Origin: Urophycis tenuis
Lineage: Eukaryota > Chordata > Actinopteri > Gadiformes > Phycidae
Direction: 5' to 3'
DNA length: 64,000 nt
NCBI GenBank assembly: GCA_036785325.1
Contig: JAXIVH010000033.1
Span: 901,610 to 965,609, forward strand
The notes beneath the pieces were generated by a model, which searched no databases, was not told the origin of the DNA, and saw only the letters and a program-made list of their open reading frames with translations. Each line of letters begins with the position of its first letter. Position 1 is the stretch's first letter. The translations under genes and the position numbers were made by a program. Positions 13,887 to 35,300 of this stretch are shown here, in pieces.

Positions 13887-14315
13887 CCTATGGTGCTGGT
13901 AGTTAGGAGAAGGTATTTGAGTTACTCTGGTACAATCTGACAAAGTACACATATTGTAGACATGTGGCATTCTACCATGAAATCCACATACAAATGAGGG
14001 TACAAACATTTCTAGACAGACAAAAAGGACACCAAGTTAGGTATAGTTATGAATTGAAGCCAATACAGCTGTGATTTGAAATAAAGCAGCCCATTAAATC
14101 TCTTCAATTTAGACAGCATTAACAGCAATGTTCCCATACGTTTCCTTCACCTCATCAACCCATGTGTACTGATCTGGTATCTTCTCCAGTATAGGATCTC
14201 ATATAATCATATCACAGTAAGATACTGCTCATATTGTGAAAGGATTAGGGACAACAAGCTCAGGGATGCGGGTGAACACGGTCGTAACCTTTTGGACACG
14301 GTGGCCTTGATTTGC
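13887..14315. other. No gene seen
   Basis: AT-rich spacer between two telomere-like arrays. Confidence 0.4.
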
Positions 14316-15030
14316 CAGGGTCAGGGGTAGGGGTTGGATTAAGGTCAGGGTTAGGAGTTGGGTTAGGGTCAGGGTTAGGAGTTGGGTTAGGGTCAGGGGT
14401 TGGGTTAAGTTCAGGGTTAGGAGTTGGGTTAGGGTCAGGGGTAGGAGTTGGGTTAGGGTCAGGGGTTAGGTTAAGGTCAGGGTTAGAAGTTGGGTTAGGG
14501 TCAGGGGTAGGGGTTGGGTTAGGGTCAGGGGTTGGGTTAAGGTCAGGGTTAGGAGTTGGGGTAGGAGTTGGGTTAGGGTCAGGGGTAGGGGTTGGGTTAG
14601 GGTCAGGGGTTGGGTTAAGGTCAGGGGTAGGGGTTGGGTTAAGGTCAGGGTTAGGAGTTGGGGTAGGAGTTGGGTTAGGGTCAGGGGTTGGGTCAGGGGT
14701 AGGGGTTGGATTAAGGTCAGGGTTAGGAGTTGGGTTAGGGGTTGGGTTAGGGTCAGGGTTAGGAGTTGGGTTAGGGTCAGGGGTTAGGTTAAGGTCAGGG
14801 TTAGAAGTTGGGTTAGGGTCAGGGGTAGGGGTTGGGTTAGGGTCAGGGGTTGGGTTAAGGTCAGGGTTAGGAGTTGGGGTAGGGGTTGGGTTAGGGTCAG
14901 GGGTAGGGGTTGGGTTAGGGTCAGGGGTTGGGTTAAGGTCAGGGTTAGGAGTTGGGGTAGGGGTTGGGTTAGGGTCAGGGGTAGAGGTTGGGTTAGAGGT
15001 CGGGTTAGGGGTTGGGTTAGGGTTTGGTGG
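14316..15030. repeat. Telomere-like minisatellite (GGGTTAGGGTCAGG)
   Basis: About 715 bp of GGGTTAGGGTCAGGGGTTGG-type units with TCAGGG and GTAGGG variants. A larger block around 14443-14640 reappears around 14760-14960, indicating a higher-order repeat of a few hundred bases. The plus-strand frame of 242 codons is a Gly/Val/Leu read-through of the array. Confidence 0.95.
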
Positions 15031-16166
15031 AATGGATTAAACATGACCACAAACAACTTATACAGTTGTAGGATAAAAAGGAACTTTTTATCTTTTACAT
15101 TTTTAAATTTAAAGGGTTAGGGTTAAATCATTGATGAAGGATTTTTAAACTGATCTTAAAATTAGTTTTTACATTTGACTTCAATCTTGTCATATATTCT
15201 CTTGTATTTTAGTTGTAAATATTTTGTTATGTTTCAATGGTTATGAGATGACCTGCTGCTGCCTATCTTGTCCAGGATGCTGTTAAAAGTGAGTACACAA
15301 CATTGAGATTTTCGATCTCAATGTATCATTCTGGTTTGATAAAGGTTCAATAACAATAACAAAAAAACAACAGGAATCCCGTTGACAAGGTGAACTAGAG
15401 AACCTCTTGTTTTCATTGTGTCATTTGATACAAAATGAGTGAGTGATGGTGGGGGTTAATGGGGAAGCTATGAAGCTATTGGCGATAGCCTGCCTACTGA
15501 CGAGATGTTCTGTTGGCATGCCTTGTTGAGTAGGTGCATAATATACATACATAGACAGATATTACGTCTAAATACGTACGTATATAGACGTAATATACGC
15601 TGGAAAAAGGAAACAAATAGACATTATTCAGCTTGTCATCTTTGAGTTTGTCCACTGCATTTATATTTCATATATATGATATTTTTCCACTGTTTTACAT
15701 TTTTTCCTCATCCGCCATCGATGCATCAAGTCATAAAAATACATAATTTTGATACATTGCTTCATTTCTGACCAACTCACACAAAGCACAACTTCTTAAG
15801 CAGCCGCTGTGCTGTTCCTCCCAACCGCTGCCAAGCTAACGCTAAGGTAACGCTAACGGTAAGCGCTAGTTCACATCACACCTGCAGCGAACTGCACTTC
15901 ATCCTTCTGCCTTTCGTTTCTCTTCCCAGGGCTCACAGCCTTCATTTGGTACAACTGGACTAACAAGCCCTTCACGAGGCTGTGCTATGGAGCCCAGGGG
16001 TGAAGCTCACGCAGCGTAGTTCCTCTGAAGGGTCAGGGGTCAGGGGTCAGGGTTGAAGACACGGCACAGAGCAGGACAGGGCTAACCCTGTCCTTAAGCA
16101 CACGATAGGACAGCTCCAAGGCACACAGCGGTGGTGGTTAAAACTCCTGTGGAGAGGACAGAAGGC
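15031..16166. other. Downstream flank / 3' UTR side of kcnk10
   Basis: This lies immediately 3' of the kcnk10 stop codon (minus-strand gene). It probably contains the 3' UTR, but no convincing polyadenylation signal can be assigned. Short repeats include GCTAACGCTAAGG-type units near 15835-15866 and GGGGTCAGGGGTCAGG near 16031-16052. Confidence 0.4.
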
Positions 16167-25135
<8,969 letters not shown>

Positions 25136-25560
25136 GGTTTCTTCTGGTCTCCGGTGAGGAACGCTGACGGGAACCTGAAGGCACAGAAACACATCATCCG
25201 TCCGCTCGATGGATTGTGGACTGGAAGCCTGCCTCCTAAATGCGTTATGATCGACTCCTCTTCATCCAAGGAAACCCCCGCTGCACCGAGCCGTAAACAC
25301 CGAGGAGGTGGAGGAGGTGGAGGGTGGAGTCGGGGCTCCGCTGGACTAACTCCTCGCTCACATTGTCACACATTTCCCGTCGACAGCCGCTGGTCTGCAG
25401 TGGCGGTGAGTGCGCGCCGCTCCAAGGCGACGCTCCGCGGCCACATCCCGCCTCTCCGATGCGTTAAAGCCAACAGGGCTGCACTGCAAGAACACGACGT
25501 CAGTTAGTGACACACTGGCAGGAGAGCGTCCTACCACAGGGGGGCGCAGTATCACTGCAC
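25136..25560 (-). promoter_or_regulatory. kcnk10: GC-rich 5' flank of kcnk10 exon 1 (putative promoter / 5' UTR)
   Basis: A CpG-containing block of about 300 bp lies directly upstream of the MKFP start codon, in contrast to the AT-rich flanks. No TATA box is assigned. This is inferred from position and composition only. Confidence 0.4.
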
Positions 25561-25752
25561 AGGAAAGAAAGGCTGTGATTAAAGGTGGTCCACAAGTCTC
25601 TCTGCGGTGATCATCATGTGGGATGTTTTCAGTACAAAGGACCCCATCACGTCATTTGGGTGCATAGGAGCCTTTCCGTATTAGGGTGAGAAAGCCCAGG
25701 GGGTTAAAACATTTCAGTGACAACCAGACTCTCAATAAATAGATGGTGTTAA

Positions 25753-26225
<473 letters not shown>

Positions 26226-27350
26226 TAGTACTGGTACTGGTGCAGACTGGCTCCACACAAACAGAACCCTAGTACTGGTACTGGTGCAGACTGGCTCCAC
26301 ACAAACAGAATCTACTGGTACTGATGCAGACTGGCTCCACACAAACAGAACCCTAGTACTGGTACTGATGCAGACTGGCCCCACACAAACAGAACCCTAG
26401 TACTGGTACTGATGCAGACTGGCTCCACACAAACAGAACCCTAGTACTGGTACTGATGCAGACTGGCCCCACACAAACAGAACCGTAGTACTGGTACTGA
26501 TGCAGACTGGCCCCACACAAACAGAACCCTAGTACTGGTACTGGTGCAGACTGGCTCCACACAAACAGAACCTACTGGTACTGGTGCAGACTGGCTCCAC
26601 ACAAACAGAACCCTAGTACTGGTACTGGTGCAGACTGGCTCCACACAAACAGAACCCTAGTACTGGTAGTGGTGCAGACTGGCTCCACACAAACAGAACC
26701 GTAGTACTGGTACTGATGCAGACTGGCTCCACACAAACAGAACCCTAGTACTGGTACTGGTGCAGACTGGCTCCACACAAACAGAACCCTAGTACTGGTA
26801 CTGGTGCAGACTGGCTCCACACAAACAGAACCCTAGTACTGGTACTGATGCAGACTGGCTCCACACAAACAGAACCTACTGGTACTGTACTGGTACTGAT
26901 GCAGACTGGCTCCACACAAACAGAACCCTAGTAGTGGTACTGGTGCAGACTGGCTCCACACAAACAGAACCCTAGTACTGGTACTGATGCAGACTGGCTC
27001 CACACAAACAGAACCCTAGTACTGGTACTGGTGCAGACTGGCTCCACACAAACAGAACCCTAGTACTGGTACTGATGCAGACTGGCTCCACACAAACAGA
27101 ACCTACTGGTACTGGTGCAGACTGGCCCCACACAAACAGAACCGTAGTACTGGTAATGGTGCAGACTGGCCCCACACAAACAGAACCGTAGTACTGGTAC
27201 TGATGCAGACTGGCTCCACACAAACAGAACCTACTGGTACTGGTGCAGACTGGCTCCACACAAACAGAACCTACTGGTACTGTACTGGTACTGATGCAGA
27301 CTGGCTCCACACAAACAGAACCCTAGTAGTGGTACTGGTGCAGACTGGCT
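26226..27350. repeat. About 44-bp minisatellite, about 25 copies
   Basis: The unit is ACTGGTACTGGTGCAGACTG followed by GCTCCACACAAACAGAACCC and TAGT, with shorter units lacking CCTAGT. A larger block near 26870-26960 recurs near 27230-27340. Open frames across it are artefacts. Confidence 0.96.
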
Positions 27351-28610
27351 CTGTGCAGAAACAACAGCCTCATGTTTTTTATTTCATGGCATGATGTCAT
27401 GCCATGAACTGTTATCCCACTTTATAATTATTCTCGCGACTTTTTACTGCAATTAATTCCCGCCGTACCATTGGATCACATGATACAGATCTAACGTCAT
27501 TACAAAGGTCTCGTTAATTGTAGGTGTGCTATCTACTTTTCAGATATGAAACCTTTATAAGTTTTGAGCTATTTGTGATTTAAAAATCATGAAATTCCCT
27601 GTATAGATAGCCTACAACTAACTGAGCCCGTAATCCCATTGTTACTATGATTCCGCCAATCAACTTTCCAGCTGAGAACGATTAAGCAGCATTGGCATGA
27701 TTGACACACGCTACAGCTGTGAATGTGAACCTTTTCACTATCCTCTGCTCAATTCATTGCCGTGCAATTGATTCGCTCGTCAAACTGCCATTTGATACAA
27801 ATATCTGAAATTACAACCAAGGTAAGTTTTCCAGTTTTGGGTGTTTGTTGGGGGTCATTGATTTTGTCGTCAACCTTTCGTTAATGTTGTCTTGATATGA
27901 GAGTGCAAACTTACTAGCGCTAGCTAGCGAAGTATTGATCAGAAAGATCACAGTCATTTCTATGCACACATTTTCTAGTTTACACTGCAGCCTTTTTACA
28001 TTGTCATGCCATGGTAATTCCTTGGAATTGCGTTTTCTAGTTAATTCTACTTCCATATGTCTTGCCAAACTAAGTTGGAGGCTCTGTTCGGTTTTTCTGT
28101 GCTGAAAATTACCTGACCATCTTTAAGTAGTATTACCATCAAACCCCCAGCAGATGGCAGTGTCCACTTGTCTTATTGGAGTTGTGGTTACGCTATTTTT
28201 CCAACAGAGCGCAGCTTCCGACTTGAAGATGCAGAGGAGCAGTGTTTGGTGTTGGGGTTGAGGCCTGCCGGTGTGCTGAAGGCATCCACAGATTATTGTT
28301 TCACGTAATAATCACGTACTCATGGACCTCATTTGGTGTTAGGATACATGGAGCTAAATATGCCTCCGAATCCATCCTACATTCCACACTACATTCATCA
28401 AACACAGCAGCCTCCACCCCCAGGATGTGAAGGCACAGGACATGTAGGCCTACATCACCATGCAGTCCTACATAGTGAGGGTTAGACAGGTGGGGGCGAG
28501 GAGATGGTCAGGGCAGGTTGTGGGTTAGGGTTAGTTCACTGGGTTAAACAAACAGACAAACAGGGTTTGTTCATTTGAACATGATGCTATCAGGCAACAC
28601 ACCCTTAACC
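27351..28610. other. Intergenic between kcnk10 and meis2, no gene recognised
   Basis: Unique-looking, non-repetitive for about 1.2 kb, unusual for this window. No exon is identified. It could hold regulatory DNA for either divergent gene. Confidence 0.45.
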
Positions 28611-28623
28611 CCATAGTGTAGCT

Positions 28624-29135
28624 GACACACACACACATACACACTCGCTCATAGACACACACACACACATACACACTCACTCATAGACACACACACAGTA
28701 AGGGGCTGCAGGTTTGTGTTTGTTGGGGGGTGTGGCCTGAGATACGAGTACCACCCTGGGTAAACTATCAGGGTAACCATAGTTACCGTGGTTTACTCAT
28801 AATGACACGCCCAGCTGACCTACGTCACACACTAGTGTGTGTGTGTTGGTATTTGTGTGTGTGTGTGTGTGTTACTTCATATTCAATTAGACAGGCAATC
28901 TTTCCTTCCACTGAGCTGTAGATAAGATTCTGAAAACGGGCTGATTATTCTCTCTCTCTCGCTCTCACTCTCTCTCTCTCGCTCTCTCTCTCTGCAGGGT
29001 GATTAATGTGTTCTTGTTATTAGGGGGAGGGGGGGGGGGCTGCAGGCGACACGTTCACACGGTCTTCATAAATCTCCTCCAAATGAACAGTCAAATAATC
29101 ATTCATCGGAAATGAAATCTGGTCTCATTAATACT

Positions 29136-29168
<33 letters not shown>

Positions 29169-29235
29169 AGACACACACACTCGCACACACACACACACTC
29201 AGACACACACACTCACACTCACACACACACACAGG
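28624..29235. repeat. Scattered CA, TG and CT microsatellites
   Basis: CA runs at about 28626-28695, TG at about 28834-28872, CT at about 28950-28994, CA at about 29140-29232, and a G run near 29023-29038. Between them, 29041-29138 is non-repetitive with homeodomain-like AT motifs. Confidence 0.8.
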
Positions 29236-29339
29236 TCAGCTGGGCTAGGTGCACCTGATGACCAACAGTGTTTGCGGGGTTGATTACCAGGGGGATGAAT
29301 TGTGTGGGAGCAGCCCCAGTGATTGATGGTAACATGGAT

Positions 29340-30462
29340 TAGGGTTAGTGGATAGGGTTAGCTAATAGCTCACAGCCCTGACACTCTAGCCCCCCAGGGG
29401 ATGAGAGTAGGGCTAGTAGGGTTAGGGTTACTAGTAGGGCTAATAGTATGGTTAGTAGTAGGGCTGATGGTATGGTTAGGGTAAGTAGTGCTAGCTGTAT
29501 GGTTAGGGTAAGTAGGGCTAGCTGTAGGGCTAGGGTAAGTAGGGCTAGCTGTAGGGCTAGGGTAAGTAGGGCTAGCTGTAGGGCTAGGGTAAGTAGGGCT
29601 AGCTGTAGGGTTAAAGTAGTTAGGGCTAGCTGTATGGCTAGGGTAAGTAGGGCTAGCTGTAGGGCTAGGGTAAGTAGGGCTAGCTGTAGGGTTAAAGTAG
29701 TTAGGGCTAGCTGTATGGCTAGGGTAAGTAGGGCTAGCTGTAGGGCTAGGGTAAGAAGGGCTAGCTGTAGGGCTATGGTAAGTAAAGCTAGCTGTAGGGT
29801 TAAAGTAAGTAGGGCTAGCTGTAGGGCTAGGGTAAGTAACGCTAGCTGTAGGGTTAAAGTAGTTAGGGCTAGCTGTAGGGCTAGGGTAAGTAGGGCTAGC
29901 TGTATGGTTAGGGTAAGTAGGGCTAGCTGTAGGGTTAAAGTAAGTAGGGCTAGCTGTAGGGCTAGGGTAAGTAGGGCTAGCTGTAGGGTTAAAGTAGTTA
30001 GGGCTAGCTGTAGGGCTAGGGTAAGTAGGGCTAGCTGTATGGTTAGGGTAAGTAGGGCTAGCTGTAGGGTTAAAGTAAGTAGGGCTAGCTGTAGGGCTAG
30101 GGTAAGTAGGGCTAGCTGTAGGGTTAGGGTAAGTAGGGCTAGCTGTAGGGCTAGGGTAAGTAGGGCTAGCTGTAGGGTTAGGGTAAGTAGGGCTAGCTGT
30201 AGGGCTAGGGTAAGTAGGGCTAGCTGTAGGGTTAAAGTAGTTAGGGCTAGCTGTAGGGCTAGGGTAAGTAGGGCTAGCTGTATGGTTAGGGTAAGTAGAG
30301 CTAGCTGTAGGGCTAGGGTAAGTAGGGCTAGCTGTAGGGTTGAAGAAGTTAGGGCTAGCTGTAGGGCTAGGGTAAGTAGGGCTAGCTGTATGGTTAGGGT
30401 AAGTAGAGCTAGCTGTATGGTTAGGGTAAGTAGGGCTAGCTGTAGGGCTAGGGTAAGTAGGA
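29340..30462. repeat. 27-bp-type minisatellite (GGGCTAGCTGTAGGGCTAGGGTAAGTA)
   Basis: About 37 copies from about 29450, with TTAAAGTAG and TATGGTTAGG variants. Blocks of several units recur, for example around 29860-30010 and 29985-30130. The 363-codon plus frame (Arg/Ala/Ser/Cys repeats) is a product of a unit divisible by three. Confidence 0.95.
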
Positions 30463-31075
30463 TTTGCCCAAGGGCAGGGGGTGGGTTCAGCCAGTTTGCT
30501 TATAGTTTGTGTGTTTATAATTCAAATAAATTCCTTTAATAATTCACAAGGAGAGTTTGCATAAATCATCTCCAAAGACGATCAGTTAATCAGGATCAAT
30601 ACATATCCGTATTCTGTTTAGGTGTGGATATGTTTTAAAGATGGATCATATGATCGGAAGCATGAAGTTGACCAATGTGTGCTGTTGTGTGCTGCTCTGG
30701 GTTAGGGGCTCTTACTCTGAAGAGATCACCTCCCCTGCTGTTGTGTGTGCTGCTCTGGATTAGGGGCTCTTACTCTGAAGACATCACCTCCCAGCACTTC
30801 ACAGCAAACACATGTGATGTAGTTATTCTCTGTGATTTAGTTGAGACTCCTCACTGTTGTTTAGTTGTTTAGCTTTAGTTCTAACCGATCCCATTGTGTT
30901 TTATTGATCGTGAACCATAGCCTACTCTTCATAGAATAAAAAAGTGTTCCACAACACTTATTAAGATGAGGGCCATCTGTGACCTATACTATGTAGGCTA
31001 TATAAATGTGAATGTTTGGTTCAGAACCAAGATAACACATGTGAAGACAAAGGAACTAATTGTGCTTAATAAATA
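30463..31075. other. Intergenic, no gene
   Basis: AT-rich with a 60-bp duplication (GTGCTGCTCTGG.. GGGGCTCTTACTCTGAAGA) near 30688-30790. Confidence 0.5.
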
Positions 31076-31084
31076 AGGATGAGC

Positions 31085-31225
31085 CCATCTAAACAAAACA
31101 GAACAGAACCCCGATGTATCTAAACAGAACAGAACAGAACCCTGATGTATCTAAACAGAACAGAACAGAACCCTGATGTATCTAAACAGAACAGAACAGA
31201 ACCCTGATGTATCTAAACAGAACAG
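31085..31225. repeat. About 31-bp tandem (ACAGAACAGAACCCTGATGT)
   Basis: Four to five copies of ATCTAAACAGAACAGAACAGA followed by ACCCTGATGT, ending in GACA repeats. Confidence 0.85.
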
Positions 31226-31369
31226 ACAGACAGACAGACATACTTTATTGATCCCTGAGGGAAATTCCCAGAACCCTGTTGTATCTAAACAGGCCCTAAT
31301 AATTAGGCTTACTTCTAATGTCTTTGCAAAAGGTCCGTCAATCATAATATTAATAAAAACATAAGGTAT

Positions 31370-31423
31370 TAACTGTTCCATAAACAGGCTGTCCGGAGGC
31401 TCAACTCCCTCCCTGCTCTGCCC

Positions 31424-31454
<31 letters not shown>

Positions 31455-31800
31455 ACCCCCTCTGTCCCCCTGCCACATACTCTTAACCCTGCACCCACCT
31501 CAGACCATCACCCTCCCACCACCACTCACAAACTGTAAATTCTGACTATGACACTTTAGAATGTCTTTTACTGTTTTTAAATATATTCTTGCACTATTTT
31601 TCAACGCACTACCTCACTTTTTCTTGTACTTTCTGTGTTTCTATGTTTTGTCTGTACGATGTCGTTTGTCTACTTTGTTTGTCCATTTGTTTATTTTGCA
31701 CCGCAGGTCTGAGAGGACTGCAATTTCATCTGTGCTATATGCCTGCCATGTAGCACATTTGACAATAAAAACACTTGAATCTTGAACTTGAATCTTGAGT
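31370..31800 (+). mobile_element. LINE 3' end fragment
   Basis: The sequence ends in AATAAAAACACTTGAATCTTG with a tandem CTTGAATCTTGA tail, typical of L2-like fish non-LTR elements. It is preceded by CACCGCAGGTCTGAGAGGAC and a 3' UTR-like stretch. A 35-bp C run at about 31426-31455 interrupts it. Just upstream, TACTTTATTGATCCCTGAGG (31240-31259) is another fish repeat signature. Confidence 0.55.
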
Positions 31801-31816
31801 TCCAATGCACCCAATC

Positions 31817-31818
<2 letters not shown>

Positions 31819-31898
<80 letters not shown>
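31819..31898. repeat. (TG)n microsatellite
   Basis: About 80 bp of TG, lying just upstream of the putative meis2 promoter. Confidence 0.97.
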
Positions 31899-31899
<1 letters not shown>

Positions 31900-31939
31900 A
31901 CTTACTGTGGTCATCACGAGGTGCTCCATAGTAATCTCG

Positions 31940-32344
31940 GACTCTCGTACTGACAGCGTGACGTCACCAGCGCCCATCCAATGTAAACGGAGCGCAGCGC
32001 CTCGCGCCCCGTTTTATTGAGTTGTGCGCCTGGTTCCAACACTCTCTTCCTCCGGAGACCACAGCTCTCTTCTGTAGGCCAGAGTCAAGTGTAAGAAGCT
32101 GCCAACATTCGCTGGTCGGACAGAAAGTGGACTCTGGACCAGTCAGAAACAAGGTGCACAGCAGGGTGCGTGGAGAAAGGATTGTACTTTAAGTTAAGTT
32201 AACCGACCGGACCTCATCTCACTGAACAGGATCAACTCCGCCTTGGGTTTCCTTCCTTTCAACCAAAACTTTCCACTTTTGGTTGTCATTGTAGTGAAGG
32301 GTGGGTTTTAAATCCCTCTTGGATGTAAGAATCAGCTGGTCGAC
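31940..32344 (+). promoter_or_regulatory. meis2: Putative meis2 promoter and 5' UTR
   Basis: A CpG-bearing block with a perfect cAMP-response element TGACGTCA (31959-31966) and a CCAAT box (31978-31982) lies about 380 bp before the start codon. It has none of the tandem repeats seen around it. The transcription start is not placed. Confidence 0.45.
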
Positions 32345-32356
32345 ATGACGCAGAGG
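32345..32356 (+). CDS. meis2: meis2 coding exon 1 (MTQR)
   Basis: Only four codons, then donor GTATGT at 32357. Meis proteins begin MAQRYDEL, and the next exon starts with YDEL, so the short exon is the expected arrangement. Confidence 0.85.
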
Positions 32357-35300
32357 GTATGTTTGGTACGACTTCACTTTCACGTCACGCTGACAGGGGG
32401 GCTTGAACCTGTATGAAATGATGACCCGCTCTATCTGTCTTAGTACGATGAGTTGGCCCACTATGGCGGAACCATGGACGTAGTCGGGGTCCGAACGTCC
32501 ATATACGGAGATCTGCACGCCCCCCGACTACCCCACCATCCGAGCCAGCACTACGGAACGCACCCCCCGCACAGCATCACGCAGCCGGGCCGCCTGGGGA
32601 GCGGAGGGTCCGACGCACTCAAAAGAGACAAGGACCAAATCTACGGGTACGGAACCCCCTAACCCTAACCCTACAACCCCCTCGATATGAACCCTCAATA
32701 TAGATAGATACTTTATTCACCCCGAGGGAAATGTATTCTATATTACCCGAATATGACCTGATCATGACCTGAATATTACTATAATACTGCCCTAATATGA
32801 CCTGAATATTACCTGCGTATTACCTGAATATTACACCATTAAATATGACTTCCCCCATTAAAACATTACCACAATATCATACATCTGACAAAATATACTT
32901 TGTAAGACTTTGGATAAAAGCGTCTGCTAAATGCCCTGAATGTAAATCTGACATAATTATGCAGGACATTCATTTATCTGATACCTTTGTCCAAAGGTCC
33001 TAAATAATAAAGCAAACATGAAGCCAACGTTGTAATTCCAATAGGCAGATATTATAATGCATGCATGTTGCTTAGATTTTCAATTCGGATTGAATGCTAA
33101 TATTCAGGTCAGATGAAAGTAATATTGTAATATTTAAAGTAATATTATCATCAATTCAAATTAAACAGCGATGTAACTGAATTCATCAGATCAGATTCAA
33201 CATATTATTCAGATATCAGATTAGATTTAAGATATCTAAATAATATGTTGAATCTGATCTGATATCTAAATGATATGTTGAATCTGATCTGATATATAAA
33301 TGATATGTTGAATCTGATCTGATATCTAAATGATATGTTGAATCTGATCTGATATCTAAATGATATATTGAATCTAGGGATGTCCGATATTGACTTTTTG
33401 CCGATATCCGATAGCCGATATTGTCCAAATTCTTAATTTCCGATTCCGATATCAACCGATATGGTATACCGATATATACAGGCGTTTTTATTTTCGCCCA
33501 GACTAATTTTAGGTCCCATATCTCCTGTTGTGGAATTAACACATCATCTACTTTTATTGTGATGCCTCACTAGATTGCATTTCACAAATTAACACTGTCT
33601 ATAAAAAAAATAAGGACACTATTTCAACTTATGGAAAAGTGCCATATTTATGCACAAGCACATTATCGGTGGTAAAACCGATAACGATATGAACCGATAT
33701 TACAAAAATAGGCTAATATCGGCCGATATTATCGGACATCCCTAGATCTGATATATAAATGATATGTTGAATCTGATCTGATATCTAAATGATATGTTGA
33801 ATCTGATCTGATATCTAAATGATATGTTGAATCTGATCTGATATATAAATGATATGTTGAATCTGATCTGATATCTAAATGATATGTTGAATCTGATCTG
33901 ATATCCAGATGTCAGTAATCTGATCAACTCAGATCAGATTACTGACATCACTCGGTTCAGATGAAACCCTTCATCTGAATCAACAGCAGATGTTGTTCAC
34001 ATCATCTAGCACGGTGTGAGACCCTGGGATCGCACCCTGACCCCCCTGACCCTAACCCACCCTGACCCCAACCCCCCTAACCCCCCTGACCCCAACCCCC
34101 CTGACCCTAACCCCCCTGACCCACCCCACCCTAACCCCCCTGACCCTAACCCCCCTGACCCTAATCCCCCTACCCCCCCTGACCCTAACCCCCCTGACCC
34201 ACCCTGACCCCCCCCTGACCCTAACCCACCCTAACCCCCCTGACCCTAACCCCCCTGACCCACCCTGACCCCCCCTGACCCTAACCCCCCTGACCCTAAC
34301 ACCCCTGACCCTAACCCCCCTAACCCCCCTGACCCTAACCCCCCTGACCCTAACCCCCCTAACCCCCCTAACCCCCCTGACCCTAACCCCCCTGACCCAC
34401 CCTGGACCCCCCACTGTGTCCACAGCCACCCGTTGTTCCCGCTGCTGGCGCTGGTGTTTGAGAAATGCGAGCTGGCGACGTGCACGCCGCGCGCCTCCTG
34501 CCCCGCGGGGGGCGTGGCCGCGGGGGGCGGAGTCTGCTCCTCGGACTCCTTCAACGAAGACATCGCGGCGTTTGCAAAGCAGGTAGGGCCGAGGTGTAGC
34601 GGACCATGTTATAGAGCTCATGTTATAGTACATGTTATAGTTCATGTTATAGAGCTTATGTTATAGTTCATTTTATAGTTCATGTTATAGTTCATGTTAT
34701 AGAGCTGATGTTATCGTTCATGTTATAGTTCATGTTATAGTGGATCTGTAATGTAATGTTTGTATCTATGTATGAATCTGTAATGTTTCAGATTCAAGCA
34801 GAGAAGACCCTTTTCTCGTCCAGCCCCGAGGTGGACAACGTGGTGAGATGTTTCTCCACAGGAACAACCCGGCCCTCCAAGGCTTTCAAGTTCCGATCAA
34901 TAAGCGACACGATCGATAAGTGATCACCTGATAAAGGCCGTTTGTTAATATTCAATTGGTTGTTCATTTCTTCCTCAGATGATTCAAGCAATTCAAGTCC
35001 TCCGATTCCATCTGCTGGAATTAGAAAAGGTAAATGACAACATAAAGTGTCCATGTGATCTGTATTCATTATAATGGTAATATAATATTATAATAATACA
35101 ATCAAAATGATAATACTGTAACACGGCTCATCCTGGCCGTCTCCAGGTTCACGAGCTGTGTGACAACTTCTGCCACCGATACATCGGCTGTCTGAAGGGC
35201 AAGATGCCCATAGACCTGGTGGTGGACCAGGTGGTGGACCAGGTGGTGGACCAGCTGGACGACCAGCTGGACAACCAGGACTGCAGGGCGGACTTCGACA

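Larger units (their letters stand above)
32647..34425. other. meis2: meis2 intron 2
   Basis: Non-coding. It holds a fish repeat signature (TACTTTATTCACCCCGAGGG at 32709-32728), a SINE tail (32885-32945), a 30-bp tandem interrupted by a MITE (33190-33912) and a CCCTGACCCTAACC array (34020-34405). Confidence 0.7.

Noticed and set aside
14312..15040. 242-codon Gly-Val-Leu frame
   Set aside because: Telomere-like array translation.
29448..30539. 363-codon plus frame of Arg-Ala-Ser-Cys repeats
   Set aside because: The 27-bp repeat unit is divisible by three and lacks stops; no non-repeat coding flanks.
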